A stretch of DNA of 64,000 nucleotides from Pseudomonadota bacterium (GCA_023451735.1 JAEXYH010000037.1:1-64000), one strand, 5' to 3'; positions 34,179-43,025 are shown, numbered from the stretch's first letter. Numbers and translations: made by a program. Notes: generated from the letters alone by a model not told the origin.

Positions 34179-35210
34179 ATGGACGACCGCAGCACCAATC
34201 TAGAAATGCCCTTCATCATGCCTTCGCAGGCACAAAAGCATGTCACCCATAACGAGGCCTTGCTGTTGCTCGACGCGATTGTTCAGCTTTCCGTGATCGA
34301 GGAACGCGGCAATCCACCGGATACCCCGCAACCTGGAGAGCGGTTTGTCATCGCAACCGGCGCCACGGGCGCATGGAGCAGCCGCGTCGGCCGGATCGCG
34401 ATCTGGCAGGATGGCTATTGGGTTTATGTCACGCCCAAAGCGGGATGGTGCGCATGGTTCGAAACAAGCGGCAGACTGAAAATCTTCGACGGATCGGCAT
34501 GGCAGGACCTCCCCCTGCCCGAGCATGCAAGCGTGATGACGCTCGGCATCTCCGCCACGGCCGACGACACCAACAGGATTGCTGTTTCCTCTCCCGCCAG
34601 CCTTTTCAATCATGCCGGCGGCGGCCACCAGCTAAAGATCAACAAGGCTGCGGCGACCGACACGGCGACATTGCTTTTCCAGTCGGGCTGGACCGGACAC
34701 GCGGAAATGGGGCTGGCTGGAAACACCGATTTTTCCATCAAGGTCAGCAATGGCAGCGAGTGGAAGACCGGCCTTTCGATCGACAGCGCCGGGCGTGTCA
34801 CAAAACCCAACCAGCCGGCAGTGCGCGTCTATCGTAGCGGCACGACTTTCACCCCGACAGCGGGGCAGCAGAGCGGGGTATCGGCCTTTACTTTAAACCA
34901 GGGCGGCTTCACGCTCGGCTCCGCTGTCACGGGTGGCGGCAATACGCTCGTCGTGCCTGCAACCGGTCTTTATCTTCTCGCCCTCACCCTGTCGGTGGCC
35001 GCGGCATCAGCCTCTTATGGTGTGACAGTTTCGCGCAATGGTAGTCCGGGCGTCCTGACGCTTGCGGGTTCGACCGGAAATGCCACGACACTGTCCTCTT
35101 CCGCCATCGCTCAATTGCAACAAGGGGATACGCTGGCATTCACCCATTCCGGTTCTGCGACATTCAATGCCGGAGCAACAGGAACTATCCTTTCACTGGC
35201 AATGATTTAG
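34179..35210 (+). CDS. DUF2793 phage/tail-type protein with C1q-like C-terminus
   Basis: 343 residues. Residues 5-95 match DUF2793 (MPFIMPSQAQKHVTHNEALL, then GERFVIATGATGAW and IAIWQDGYWVYVTPKAGW), a family seen in prophages and gene transfer agents of alphaproteobacteria. The middle is repeat-poor beta, and the C-terminal ~130 residues (VRVYRSGTTFTPTAGQQSGV to the end) look like a C1q/TNF-like jelly-roll used in fibre tips. No other phage genes are nearby, so it is an orphan cargo or a remnant put to other use. GGAGAG precedes the ATG. Confidence 0.75.
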   Translation: MDDRSTNLEMPFIMPSQAQKHVTHNEALLLLDAIVQLSVIEERGNPPDTPQPGERFVIATGATGAWSSRVGRIAIWQDGYWVYVTPKAGWCAWFETSGRLKIFDGSAWQDLPLPEHASVMTLGISATADDTNRIAVSSPASLFNHAGGGHQLKINKAAATDTATLLFQSGWTGHAEMGLAGNTDFSIKVSNGSEWKTGLSIDSAGRVTKPNQPAVRVYRSGTTFTPTAGQQSGVSAFTLNQGGFTLGSAVTGGGNTLVVPATGLYLLALTLSVAAASASYGVTVSRNGSPGVLTLAGSTGNATTLSSSAIAQLQQGDTLAFTHSGSATFNAGATGTILSLAMI

Positions 35211-35387
35211 CGGAAAAACTTCAAAAAATGATGCAGCAGCCGTGCCAATATTGCACAGCCGAAGGCCTCCATACCCTGTTTTGCGTCACCTTCCCCTCCC
35301 CTGCCGGCCTTGTTTTGCAGGGGATCCGGCCCCAAAACCCGCAAAAAATACGACCTTTGCGAGTTAGGTCACATTTGCCGAACCTGT

Positions 35388-35402
35388 TTAGTCAAATGTT
35401 AA
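35388..35402. promoter_or_regulatory. Candidate CtrA box upstream of sciP (one mismatch)
   Basis: TTAG-N7-TTAA, seven of eight positions of the TTAA-N7-TTAA CtrA consensus, lies 53-67 bases before the sciP ATG. SciP is a known CtrA-regulated gene in Caulobacter, which supports it, but single-mismatch sites are common. Confidence 0.5.
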
Positions 35403-35454
35403 AACTGCCGGACTAGGCTCTCCGGCGTGGTCTTGTGTTGTGTAGAGAGTTCCA

Positions 35455-35730
35455 ATGACCGAAATGATCCGTCCACGAGTTAAATATGTCATCGGCCCCG
35501 ATGGCAGCCCGCTTACGATTGCTGACCTTCCGCCGGCCAATACGCGCCGTTGGGTTATCCGTCGTAAAGCAGAGGTTGTCGCGGCTGTTCGCGGTGGCCT
35601 GTTGAGCTTGGAGGAAGCCTGCGACCGTTATACGCTTACCGTCGAAGAATTCCTCTCCTGGCAGTCGTCGATCAACGATCATGGCCTTGCCGGCCTGCGT
35701 ACGACGCGTATCCAGCAGTACCGCCACTAG
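35455..35730 (+). CDS. sciP: CtrA inhibitor SciP (DUF1153)
   Basis: 91 residues. The sequence closely follows Caulobacter SciP as I recall it: RPRVKYVIGPDGSPLTIADL, RRWVIRRKAEVVAAVRGGLL, a helix-turn-helix-like stretch to YTLTVEEFLSWQ and the ending HGLAGLRTTRIQQYRH. SciP binds CtrA-controlled promoters and blocks CtrA from activating transcription in early cell cycle. Its location 2.1 kb from ctrA adds weight to the call. Confidence 0.93.
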   Translation: MTEMIRPRVKYVIGPDGSPLTIADLPPANTRRWVIRRKAEVVAAVRGGLLSLEEACDRYTLTVEEFLSWQSSINDHGLAGLRTTRIQQYRH

Positions 35731-35794
35731 GCGCTTCCGGCGAAAAGCCGCCCTTTTCAAGGGTGCCGTGACCCAGGTCGCGGCATCCTTTGTT

Positions 35795-36265
35795 TTATCT
35801 CTTTTCCGATTGCCGATCCGTCTTTCCCAGTTTGACCACAGAGGGAAAGATGGCCGCAATCACGGCGGATGCCGCATAACACCAGAAACCCGGAAGTGTT
35901 ATGGCTGTCGCAAGTCCGCTGGTCTTTGCGGCGAAGATGACGATCGCGACAAGCATCACATCCATCATCGACCATCTGGAAAGATGCGGCATCGCGCGAT
36001 GCAGCAAACCCGACCGGGAATCTCCGGCCACCACTTCAGCGGTAAGCACGATCAGCTTTGCGGCCGGAAACACGAGCGAGAATGCGCCGACCGCAATCGC
36101 CAGCCCGGCACTGCCGTCCACCCACAACTCGCCGACCAGCCGCAGCAGCGACGGCTCGTTGCTGAAAAAGTAAAGCTGCTCGAACCGCATGATCGGCAAT
36201 GTCACGCCAAGCACCAGAAGCACGGCGGATAACGCCAGCATCGAAAACGGCAAAATCCGGTTCAA
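35795..36265 (-). CDS. PqiA-like (paraquat-inducible protein A) membrane protein
   Basis: About 156 residues with four hydrophobic segments. It resembles half a PqiA domain: LGVTLPIMRFEQLYFF, the periplasmic loop, SVVFPAAK-like SLVFPAAKLIVL and HLSRWSMMDVMLVAIVIFAAK. PqiA proteins assist lipid transport or envelope homeostasis. The start is uncertain: TTG at 36265 has GGGGAG seven bases upstream; ATG at 36241 would shorten it. It is convergent with sciP. Confidence 0.75.
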   Translation of the reverse strand: MNRILPFSMLALSAVLLVLGVTLPIMRFEQLYFFSNEPSLLRLVGELWVDGSAGLAIAVGAFSLVFPAAKLIVLTAEVVAGDSRSGLLHRAMPHLSRWSMMDVMLVAIVIFAAKTSGLATAITLPGFWCYAASAVIAAIFPSVVKLGKTDRQSEKR

Positions 36266-36381
36266 GCAAACTCCCCGAAACAATCATCACGAACCGCGTC
36301 CCCGATGATCCTTCATATAATGGCCCAAATCAGTCTATGCTCCAAGCCGACACCCAAATTCGATGAGGAGCAATATCCGCA

Positions 36382-36660
36382 ATGGACATCAGCCGCGAAG
36401 AAAAAACATCGGGCGGGAGGTATGCCGCCAACATCGAAGGGCATGAGGCGGAAATGACGTATTCCCGGACCTCGCCGCAGTTGATCATCATAGATCACAC
36501 CGGTGTGCCGGATGCCCTGCGCGGCAAGGGCGTCGGTCAGGCCTTGGCAAAATTTGCAATCGAGGATGCGCGTGAAGGCGGCTGGAAGATCATTCCGCTC
36601 TGCCCATTTTTCAAGGCCCAGGTTGAACGTCATCCCGAATGGCGGGACGTCATCAAATAA
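36382..36660 (+). CDS. Small GNAT-type N-acetyltransferase (YjdJ-like)
   Basis: 92 residues, a one-domain minimal GNAT. The acetyl-CoA loop VPDALRGKGVGQALAKFAIE is clear and followed by GWKIIPLCPFFKAQVERHPE, the hallmark of the small YjdJ/GtNAT family (yeast Nat-like single-domain). The acceptor is unknown. The gene has AGGAG upstream and a bidirectional terminator after it. Confidence 0.85.
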   Translation: MDISREEKTSGGRYAANIEGHEAEMTYSRTSPQLIIIDHTGVPDALRGKGVGQALAKFAIEDAREGGWKIIPLCPFFKAQVERHPEWRDVIK

Positions 36661-36729
36661 ATCACCGCCTCGTTTCGAAGCGGGAAACGCTGCGACAGGA
36701 TGACCTGCAGCCGTACGGAAAATGGAAAA

Positions 36730-36760
36730 AGGGCGCCGCCCCTTGCGGGTCGCCCTCTTT
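36730..36760. terminator. Bidirectional terminator between GNAT and fliJ-like gene
   Basis: An agggcg/cgccct stem (36730-36735, 36751-36756) with an inner ccc/ggg pairing. On the minus strand the stem runs into TTTTT, which would end the fliJ-like transcript. On the plus side CTCTTT follows. Confidence 0.6.
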
Positions 36761-36783
36761 ATCCCTCTCGATGCATCCACGCG

Positions 36784-37134
36784 TTAGGCGCGGGCGCGCA
36801 TTCCGCCGTCACGCTCTTCGAGCGCCGAAGCCTTGGCGAGTTCCGCCTCCGCTTCCTCCAGTGCCAGTTCGGCACTATCCTGCTGGACTTTCAGTTCCCG
36901 AATCGAGACCTGCAAATTATCCGCGCGCTGGCGTGCGGCTTTTGCAAAGGTCGGATAAGCGAAATGACCGGGATCCGTAATTCCCGATTTTTTCTCTTCA
37001 AGCGTGATCTGGTGTTCCAGTTCCTTCGCCATCCGTTCGAATTCTGCCATCATCATCTGCAGCTGCTGCAGTTGACGACGCTTTTCGTTAACCTGAAATC
37101 CCTTCAGGCGAACAAGGCTGTCACGCGATTTCAT
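36784..37134 (-). CDS. FliJ-like coiled-coil protein
   Basis: 116 residues, almost entirely coiled coil apart from a central ITDPGHFAYPTFAK. It begins MKSRDSLVRLKGFQVNEKRR like FliJ, the export-apparatus chaperone escort that links the FliI ATPase to the flagellar secretion gate. No flagellar genes are near, so the identity rests on sequence shape and length. The ATG at 37134 has GGAG eight bases upstream; a TTG two codons earlier is unlikely. It is divergent from ctrA. Confidence 0.65.
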   Translation of the reverse strand: MKSRDSLVRLKGFQVNEKRRQLQQLQMMMAEFERMAKELEHQITLEEKKSGITDPGHFAYPTFAKAARQRADNLQVSIRELKVQQDSAELALEEAEAELAKASALEERDGGMRARA

Positions 37135-37556
37135 ACGCAATACTCCGTGGATACCAACACCCCGGCCCGTGATCTGCCTGTTACACTGCAGATCAAAAAA
37201 TTTCCGACACGTTAATAAATTTGACGCGGCATTAACTTTTCGTTTACGGGCATCATTAATGATAAAGACGATCGTTTAAGGGTCGGTAAATACCAAGTCC
37301 AAATTGGACAGCGGCAATGTGTCAGTCGCAAGAATCACTTAGCGGGAAGTCCTCTACCGCTGATTCAACATGGTGATGTCCAATCCGTAAAGGAAAACAG
37401 GCTGCTACTTATTTTGCTTAATAAATTGATGCACCTTGCCAAATCAGGTCACAGTTTGTTAACCATTTGATGGCAGCTTCCAAATCAGGCACAGTCTGGA
37501 TCCGTAACGAGTGAGGGGGCAAAAGGTAACCTTGCGCGGCGGTAAAGGGGAAAATT
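37135..37556. promoter_or_regulatory. fliJ-like / ctrA divergent regulatory region
   Basis: 422 bases, AT-richer than the flanks, without a gene. Two GANTC CcrM methylation sites (37332-37336, 37362-37366) lie 191-225 bases before ctrA. A one-mismatch CtrA box TTAA-N7-TTTA is at 37232-37246 and a half-site TTAACCAT at 37459-37466. In Caulobacter ctrA is controlled by CcrM methylation and by CtrA itself. The pattern fits, although start points cannot be placed by eye. Confidence 0.6.
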
Positions 37557-38258
<702 letters not shown>

Positions 38259-38285
38259 AGCAGAGATCCTCCCCCTTTGCCTTAG

Positions 38286-38319
38286 AACCCGCCTGGTGCG
38301 CCCGGGCGGGTTTTATTTT
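38286..38319 (+). terminator. Terminator after ctrA
   Basis: An 8-base stem aacccgcc/ggcgggtt with an eleven-base loop is followed by TTTTATTTT, 28 bases beyond the ctrA stop. Typical rho-independent form. Confidence 0.85.
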
Positions 38320-38356
38320 GTCTGCGACACAGGGGTTTGTCCGTCGATAAACGCAA

Positions 38357-38376
38357 ACGGCGACCGAAGTCGCCGT
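38357..38376 (-). terminator. Hairpin after the lone receiver gene
   Basis: An 8-base stem acggcgac/gtcgccgt with loop cgaa lies just after the receiver gene stop. On the minus strand it is followed by TTTGCGTTT, a weak T-run. It may end the chpT-receiver transcript. Confidence 0.5.
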
Positions 38377-38404
38377 GATGGTCTTTTGAAATACGTCTTC
38401 GCCC

Positions 38405-38767
38405 TCAAGCGGCAGCTGCGTAGGGGGAAAATACCGAAGTCAGGATCTTGCGATCGAACGGCTTCAGCAGGAACTCATCGGCCCCTGCCCGCTTGCCGGC
38501 CATCATCTTCTTCAGATCAGCTTCGATGACACAATAAAATATCTTGACGCTCTTGCCTTCCGGCAGCGCGCGGACGGCTGCAATCAGGTCCAGGGCGCCG
38601 TCGAGGCTCGCATCGACGATCATGAAATTCGGCAGCTCGGCCTGGCAGCCGCGCAGCGCCTCGTGTGCATCGCCTGCCTCGGCGATCAGAAAACCGAGTT
38701 CGGACAGAATGCGCTTGCCGACTTTTCGCACAATATCGGAATTGTCTGCGATCATCAGACGCTGCAT
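38405..38767 (-). CDS. Single-domain response regulator between ctrA and chpT
   Basis: 120 residues, a receiver domain only. Phospho-acceptor D52 (NFMIVDASLDGALDLI) and the lysine K102 (FLLKPFDRK) are present. The usual acidic pair is D8-N9-S10-D11, and the switch threonine position reads FYCVIE, so the conserved T/S is missing. Lone receivers often shuttle phosphate or compete for a phosphotransferase. Being next to chpT suggests contact with ChpT or a cell-cycle kinase, which is inferred only. It is not CpdR or DivK by sequence. GGAG precedes the ATG. Confidence 0.85.
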   Translation of the reverse strand: MQRLMIADNSDIVRKVGKRILSELGFLIAEAGDAHEALRGCQAELPNFMIVDASLDGALDLIAAVRALPEGKSVKIFYCVIEADLKKMMAGKRAGADEFLLKPFDRKILTSVFSPYAAAA

Positions 38768-38891
38768 GACCCGCTCCCCTTCAGCGACCGCTCCGGCGGT
38801 CGACCGTTAACGTATAGCCCCTTGCAGCTAACGAAAGGTTAGCAGCTCCGGCAGCGCTGTGCGCACCACCGGAGGTCTGTTCGGACGGGTC

Positions 38892-39539
38892 TCAGGCCGC
38901 GGCCATTTCGGCGATGAAGGTGATCTTGTCTTCCGAAACGACATGTCTCAGTTCCATGTCGCATTCTTCGGCGAGAAGCACTGTGTAATAGGGCTGGATC
39001 GTATGGGCATCGACCGCCTCTTCCAGCGTGCCGCTGCAGATTTCGACGAACTTGGCCGGCACGCGCATCATCCGGCCTTTGACCACGATCTCGAACCGGG
39101 CGGATCCCTCCGGATCCTCCAGCGTCACATCGACCGAGCCGCCGCGCGGAATGCCGGCATAGGCGACGAGAAACAGGTTGAGCAGCAGCTTGACCCGGTT
39201 TTTCGGAATGATTGCGCGCGGGCCATTCCAGGTCACTTCTGTCTTCTTTTCCGCGACAGCGAAATCCTTGGCGGCCTTCTCGGCCTCGCCGGTATCGATC
39301 GACGCACCGACCGAGCCGGACGCACCGAAGGCAAGCCGGGCGAATTTCAGGCGAACCGATGCATTGACAGCCGAGGTGCGGATGAGGTCGAGCGCGTCAG
39401 CATCAGCCGCGCCTTCGTCCAACAGTTCAAGTCCGTTATTGATCGCGCCGACCGGCGAAATCACATCGTGGCAGACGCGGCTGCACAGGAGTGCCGCCAG
39501 ATCCGGACCGCTCAGGGTGAGATTGGGGTTTTTCGGCAT
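38892..39539 (-). CDS. chpT: Histidine phosphotransferase ChpT
   Basis: 215 residues. The dimerisation/HPt helices carry the acceptor H24 (CSRVCHDVISPVGAINNGLE), and a degenerate ATPase-like domain follows (IPKNRVKLLLNLFLVAYAG and FVEICSGTLEEAVDAHTIQP). ChpT passes phosphate from CckA to CtrA and CpdR. ATG at 39539 is chosen over 39584 because it matches the family start. A one-mismatch CtrA box is 101 bases upstream. Confidence 0.94.
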   Translation of the reverse strand: MPKNPNLTLSGPDLAALLCSRVCHDVISPVGAINNGLELLDEGAADADALDLIRTSAVNASVRLKFARLAFGASGSVGASIDTGEAEKAAKDFAVAEKKTEVTWNGPRAIIPKNRVKLLLNLFLVAYAGIPRGGSVDVTLEDPEGSARFEIVVKGRMMRVPAKFVEICSGTLEEAVDAHTIQPYYTVLLAEECDMELRHVVSEDKITFIAEMAAA

Positions 39540-39965
39540 GCTATTCTCCTGATGCATCTGGTGCCAATCGCCGCTCTTTGCCATGGCAAGATTGCGTGGG
39601 GATGGAACGATAAGGCCGGCATAATGACACTACGTTTGGTAAACTGACCATTAAATCCACACGCAAGAAGACGACAAAGATCGTGGATTTGTCTTATTTC
39701 GACATTCTCTTCATCATCAAGGTGCCGGGAAACGCCATAACAAAGACAGGATCGGCGAGCCTATCATCTTGCCAGAGCAGGCCGACTAAAGGCGTCGAAG
39801 GACCGATGAGGATCGGAACGACGGGGCGACGCCGTACCTGCCATCAATGATATCAATACGTTAACAATTGAAATGCTTAACTGGTTGTTAATATCATGGC
39901 TCCAGAATGGTGCGAGCTGAAGCATGATGCTACGCCCTATGGACGAATTAAAAACGGACCTGAAC
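39540..39965. promoter_or_regulatory. chpT / DUF1134 divergent regulatory region
   Basis: 426 bases without a supported gene. It contains TAAA-N7-TTAA (39640-39654), an 8-base inverted repeat aaatccac/gtggattt (39653-39660, 39683-39690), and the perfect CtrA box at 39877-39891. The last 80 bases are AT-rich and likely hold the DUF1134 promoter. Confidence 0.55.
39877..39891. promoter_or_regulatory. Perfect CtrA-binding box (TTAA-N7-TTAA)
   Basis: TTAA CTGGTTG TTAA matches the full consensus and lies 75 bases ahead of the DUF1134 start chosen here. It is the only perfect match I found by eye in the intergenic regions examined. Confidence 0.65.
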
Positions 39966-40556
39966 ATGCGCCGCCTCCACGTCTCCGCTCTCGCCCTTCG
40001 CTTGAAAGCCCTGATCGTCGCCTTTGCGACTGTCTGGATTTTTGCCATGCCGGCTGCCGCTCAGCAGAACAGCAGCCAGTATTCGCTGCAGGAAGTCGTT
40101 GACGCGGGTCACGGCTTCTTTGGCTCGACCAGCGGCGGCCTGGCAAAGGTCGTGGAAAACGCCTTCCAGAAATTCGGCCTGCCGAACGGCTACATCTTGG
40201 GCCAGGAAGGCTCCGGCGCCTTTATCGCAGGCCTTACCTATGGTGAAGGTCAGCTTTATACCAAGAATGCCGGTCAGCATCCGAGCTTCTGGCAGGGCCC
40301 TTCGCTCGGTATCGATTATGGCGGCCAGGGCACACGCGTGATGATGCTCGTCTACGATCTGCCTTCGGTGGATTCGCTTTATGCCCGTTTCGGCGGCGTA
40401 TCGGGCTCCGCTTTTGTCGTTGCAGGCGTCGGCATGACCGTGCTGCGCAACGAGAACGTGGTTCTCGTTCCGATCCGCACCGGCGTCGGCGCGCGTCTGG
40501 GCGTCAATATCGGCTATCTCAAGCTGACCCGCTCGCCCACCTGGAATCCTTTCTGA
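39966..40556 (+). CDS. DUF1134 exported (EipA-like) protein
   Basis: 196 residues. A signal peptide (hydrophobic residues 15-30, cleavage near AMPAAAQQ) is followed by the DUF1134 domain: SLQEVVDAGHGFFGSTSGGL, AFQKFGLPNGYILGQEGSGA, GLTYGEGQLYTKNAG and a C-terminal VGARLGVNIGYLKLTRSPTW. In Brucella and Caulobacter the DUF1134 protein EipA is a periplasmic envelope-integrity factor linked to cell-cycle control. The start at 39966 places the signal peptide correctly; ATGs at 39924 or 39939 would add a polar lead. A perfect CtrA box lies upstream. Confidence 0.88.
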   Translation: MRRLHVSALALRLKALIVAFATVWIFAMPAAAQQNSSQYSLQEVVDAGHGFFGSTSGGLAKVVENAFQKFGLPNGYILGQEGSGAFIAGLTYGEGQLYTKNAGQHPSFWQGPSLGIDYGGQGTRVMMLVYDLPSVDSLYARFGGVSGSAFVVAGVGMTVLRNENVVLVPIRTGVGARLGVNIGYLKLTRSPTWNPF

Positions 40557-40662
40557 TTCTCCGCGCGGATTGCGGTGAACCGCCCGCGAAGTGTGCTTGC
40601 TGCATTCTCCCCCGCATGCTTAAACGTGTATTCCTGCATACCCACACCAAGACGGCACGATC

Positions 40663-41814
40663 GTGATCGAATTTGCTCTGCTATTTGGCCTCGGCTTTTT
40701 GAGCGCCCTGCTGATCGCGATGCTGGTTGCTCCTGCAATCCATCGCCGGATCGTTGTCTTCACTGAAAACCGGATCAGGGCCACCGTGCCGATCAGCCCG
40801 CAGGAAGTGCGCGCCCAGCGCGACATGGCACGCGCCGTTTATGCTGCGGAAAATGCTCGTACCAAGCAGGAACTGGTGCAGGAAAAGGAAAAGGTCGTCT
40901 CGCTGACATTGCAGGGCGACAAGCTCAAGCACGAGATCCGCAATCTGACCGCCGACAATATCGAGCTGAAGGCCGTGGCCGAAAACCTCGACGTGGCAGC
41001 GGCAGACCTCAGGTCGCAGCTGCGTCAGGAGGAAAGCCATATCGCGGAATTGACGGCCGCACTTGAGGCTTCGGAAGAGCAAAGCATCGGCAAGGACCTG
41101 GATATAGAAGAGCTGAAACAGCAGATCGAGCTTCTGGCATCCAAGAAGGACAATGCCCGGATCGACCTTTCGACGCGTGAGACGGAAGTCGAGAACCTGA
41201 AGTTCCGTGTCAGTGCCCTGCGTGAGGAACGCGACAATCTTCGCAAGGATGTGCGCGTCCAGACCACAAGGGCCAAGGAAGCCGAAACACGGCTTGCCAA
41301 TGAGGAATACCGCTCCACCAAGCTCGAAGACAAGCTGACCAAGGAAGTGTCCCTGCGCACCGACAAGGAAACGGCTTTGGAGCGCCGCAACGAGGAGATA
41401 GCCCGCTTGCGTGACAAGATGAGCGTCAACAGCGGGGCGAAACCGGCTTTGGCAGTTGCACAGGACACCAGCACGGCTCCCAAACCCTCGACAAAAGCCG
41501 CCCCTTCGAAAGCGGATCAGGAGATGGATATCGAAGCCCGTATCACGCAACTCGCCGGAGATTCGCGAAACCGCGCAACCGCCCTTTCGGAGCGCGTGAT
41601 GAATGGCAAGACGACCGCCAGCGATGACATATTGCGCGAGGAAATGGCAACGATCGCCGCCAACATGGTGGCGATGACCTCCCTTTCCGAAGGCAAGTCT
41701 TCGCCGATCAATGCCATGATTGCCGGCAAGCCTGCCGGCGGCAACCGCCAAAGTCTTGCCGCCCGAGTTCGTTCGCTGCTCGAAACGACGAGCGGATCGA
41801 CCAACGGTCAATAA
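40663..41814 (+). CDS. N-anchored long coiled-coil protein, unknown function
   Basis: 383 residues starting at GTG. One membrane segment (residues 4-25) is followed by about 230 residues of nearly unbroken coiled coil (RAQRDMARAVYAAENARTKQ through REERDNLRKDVRVQTTRAKE to IARLRDKMSVNSG), then a polar linker and a conserved-looking tail (ITQLAGDSRNRATALSERVM, ILREEMATIAANMVAMTSL). It may organise envelope or division structures, by analogy with other anchored coils. I do not recognise a named family. It ends four bases before the convergent methyltransferase. Confidence 0.75.
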   Translation: MIEFALLFGLGFLSALLIAMLVAPAIHRRIVVFTENRIRATVPISPQEVRAQRDMARAVYAAENARTKQELVQEKEKVVSLTLQGDKLKHEIRNLTADNIELKAVAENLDVAAADLRSQLRQEESHIAELTAALEASEEQSIGKDLDIEELKQQIELLASKKDNARIDLSTRETEVENLKFRVSALREERDNLRKDVRVQTTRAKEAETRLANEEYRSTKLEDKLTKEVSLRTDKETALERRNEEIARLRDKMSVNSGAKPALAVAQDTSTAPKPSTKAAPSKADQEMDIEARITQLAGDSRNRATALSERVMNGKTTASDDILREEMATIAANMVAMTSLSEGKSSPINAMIAGKPAGGNRQSLAARVRSLLETTSGSTNGQ

Positions 41815-41817
41815 CCC

Positions 41818-42639
41818 TCAAACTACCCCTTGGGCGCTGGCGATCTGATAAAGCGCGATACCGGTCGCCGTTGCGGCATTGAGGCTGTCGAGGCCAGGGG
41901 CCTGCGCGATGCTGGCGGTCTCGATTTTCTGCATAAGCGCCGGCGGCAGGCCATGTCCCTCGCTTCCGGTCAGTAAAGCCATCCTTGGTGCCGGCTGAAC
42001 CTTGCGGATCTCGGTGCGCCCGGCAGGTGAAAGCCCCCAGACGGCAAAACCATTTTCGAAAAGCCCGGATACAAGCTCAAGCGTTGTGCCGCCCCGCGCA
42101 TACGGAACCTGCAGCACCGCGCCGACCGACACCCTGAGCGCCTTGCGGTAAAGTGGATCACAGCAGCTTTCATCGAGCAGCACGGCACTGACGCCGAATG
42201 CCGCCGCGTTGCGGAAGATCGAGCCGATATTGTCGTGATTGGAAATGCCGATCGCGGCCGCAACAAGTGCGCGCTCGGGAAGCGAGGCAAGCAGCTCCGA
42301 GGAAGAAGGCTCCCTCACCCGCTTTCCGACTGCCAGAATGCCGCGATGCAGATGAAATCCGACGATATCGTCCAGCACCGTGCCGTCGGCAACATAGACA
42401 GGCACATCGTCCGGAAACTCCGACAGGATATCGGCCACTCCGGCGAGCCGGTTTTCGAGGATCAGGATTTTCTCCGCAGCGAACTCGCCGCCACGCCTGT
42501 GTGCGGCGGCCAGCATGCGCAGCACCACCGTTCCCTCGGCGATGAAGCGCCCGTGCCGTCCGACGAGATCCCGCTCGCGGATGGAGCGGAATTCGTCGAT
42601 ACGGGAATCGTCCGCATTCTCGATGCGGATCACAGTCAT
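41818..42639 (-). CDS. SpoU/TrmH-type RNA 2'-O-methyltransferase
   Basis: 273 residues. The N-terminal part (20-110) is a substrate-binding domain (RHGRFIAEGTVVLRMLA), and the SPOUT knot covers 125-272 with AAAIGISNHDNIGSIFRNAA, ALLTGSEGHGLPPAL and LDSLNAATATGIALY motifs (SAM knot). It methylates ribose 2'-OH in rRNA or tRNA; the exact site is unknown. The ATG overlaps the stop of the upstream small membrane gene (TGATG), so the pair is co-translated. Confidence 0.92.
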   Translation of the reverse strand: MTVIRIENADDSRIDEFRSIRERDLVGRHGRFIAEGTVVLRMLAAAHRRGGEFAAEKILILENRLAGVADILSEFPDDVPVYVADGTVLDDIVGFHLHRGILAVGKRVREPSSSELLASLPERALVAAAIGISNHDNIGSIFRNAAAFGVSAVLLDESCCDPLYRKALRVSVGAVLQVPYARGGTTLELVSGLFENGFAVWGLSPAGRTEIRKVQPAPRMALLTGSEGHGLPPALMQKIETASIAQAPGLDSLNAATATGIALYQIASAQGVV

Positions 42640-43025
42640 CACCGGCCCTGGCCGACCGTCACGTCGGCAATCACGCGGCCAACCGAAAGATCGAAGATGA
42701 AAAGCTTCGGAGTGCCGTTCAGCGCGCCGTAGAAAAGCACCTGGCTACCGGAGAGCGAAACTTGCTGGATATCGAAGCCGGGCGGCAGGGCGGCGGTTGC
42801 GGCGAGCGGCTGATCGGCCGGAACGGAAAAACCACCGGAAGTGGCAGCAATCGCTGGCGCTTCCGGGCGCTGGGAGATCTTGTAGACAATGGCGGCGATG
42901 ACCGCCATAAAGCAGGCCAACAAGATACCGCCCGAAATGAGCTGCAGGCGCACCATCTTCTGGCGGATACGCTCCATGGCCGGATCGAGTGGCTGTTCCT
43001 GGTCCTCTAGATCGGGCTGCGGCAT
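42639..43025 (-). CDS. Small single-pass membrane protein (DUF6476-like)
   Basis: 128 residues. A cytoplasmic lead (MPQPDLEDQEQPLDPAMERI) is followed by one transmembrane helix (residues 28-48) and an exported region ending LFIFDLSVGRVIADVTVGQG. It is similar in layout to DUF6476 proteins of alphaproteobacteria; function unknown. Only 28 bases separate its start from the divergent rluD start. Confidence 0.7.
   Translation of the reverse strand: MPQPDLEDQEQPLDPAMERIRQKMVRLQLISGGILLACFMAVIAAIVYKISQRPEAPAIAATSGGFSVPADQPLAATAALPPGFDIQQVSLSGSQVLFYGALNGTPKLFIFDLSVGRVIADVTVGQGR

Noticed and set aside
35228..35416. 62-residue ORF between DUF2793 and sciP
   Set aside because: No ribosome site or conserved features; it covers the likely sciP promoter.
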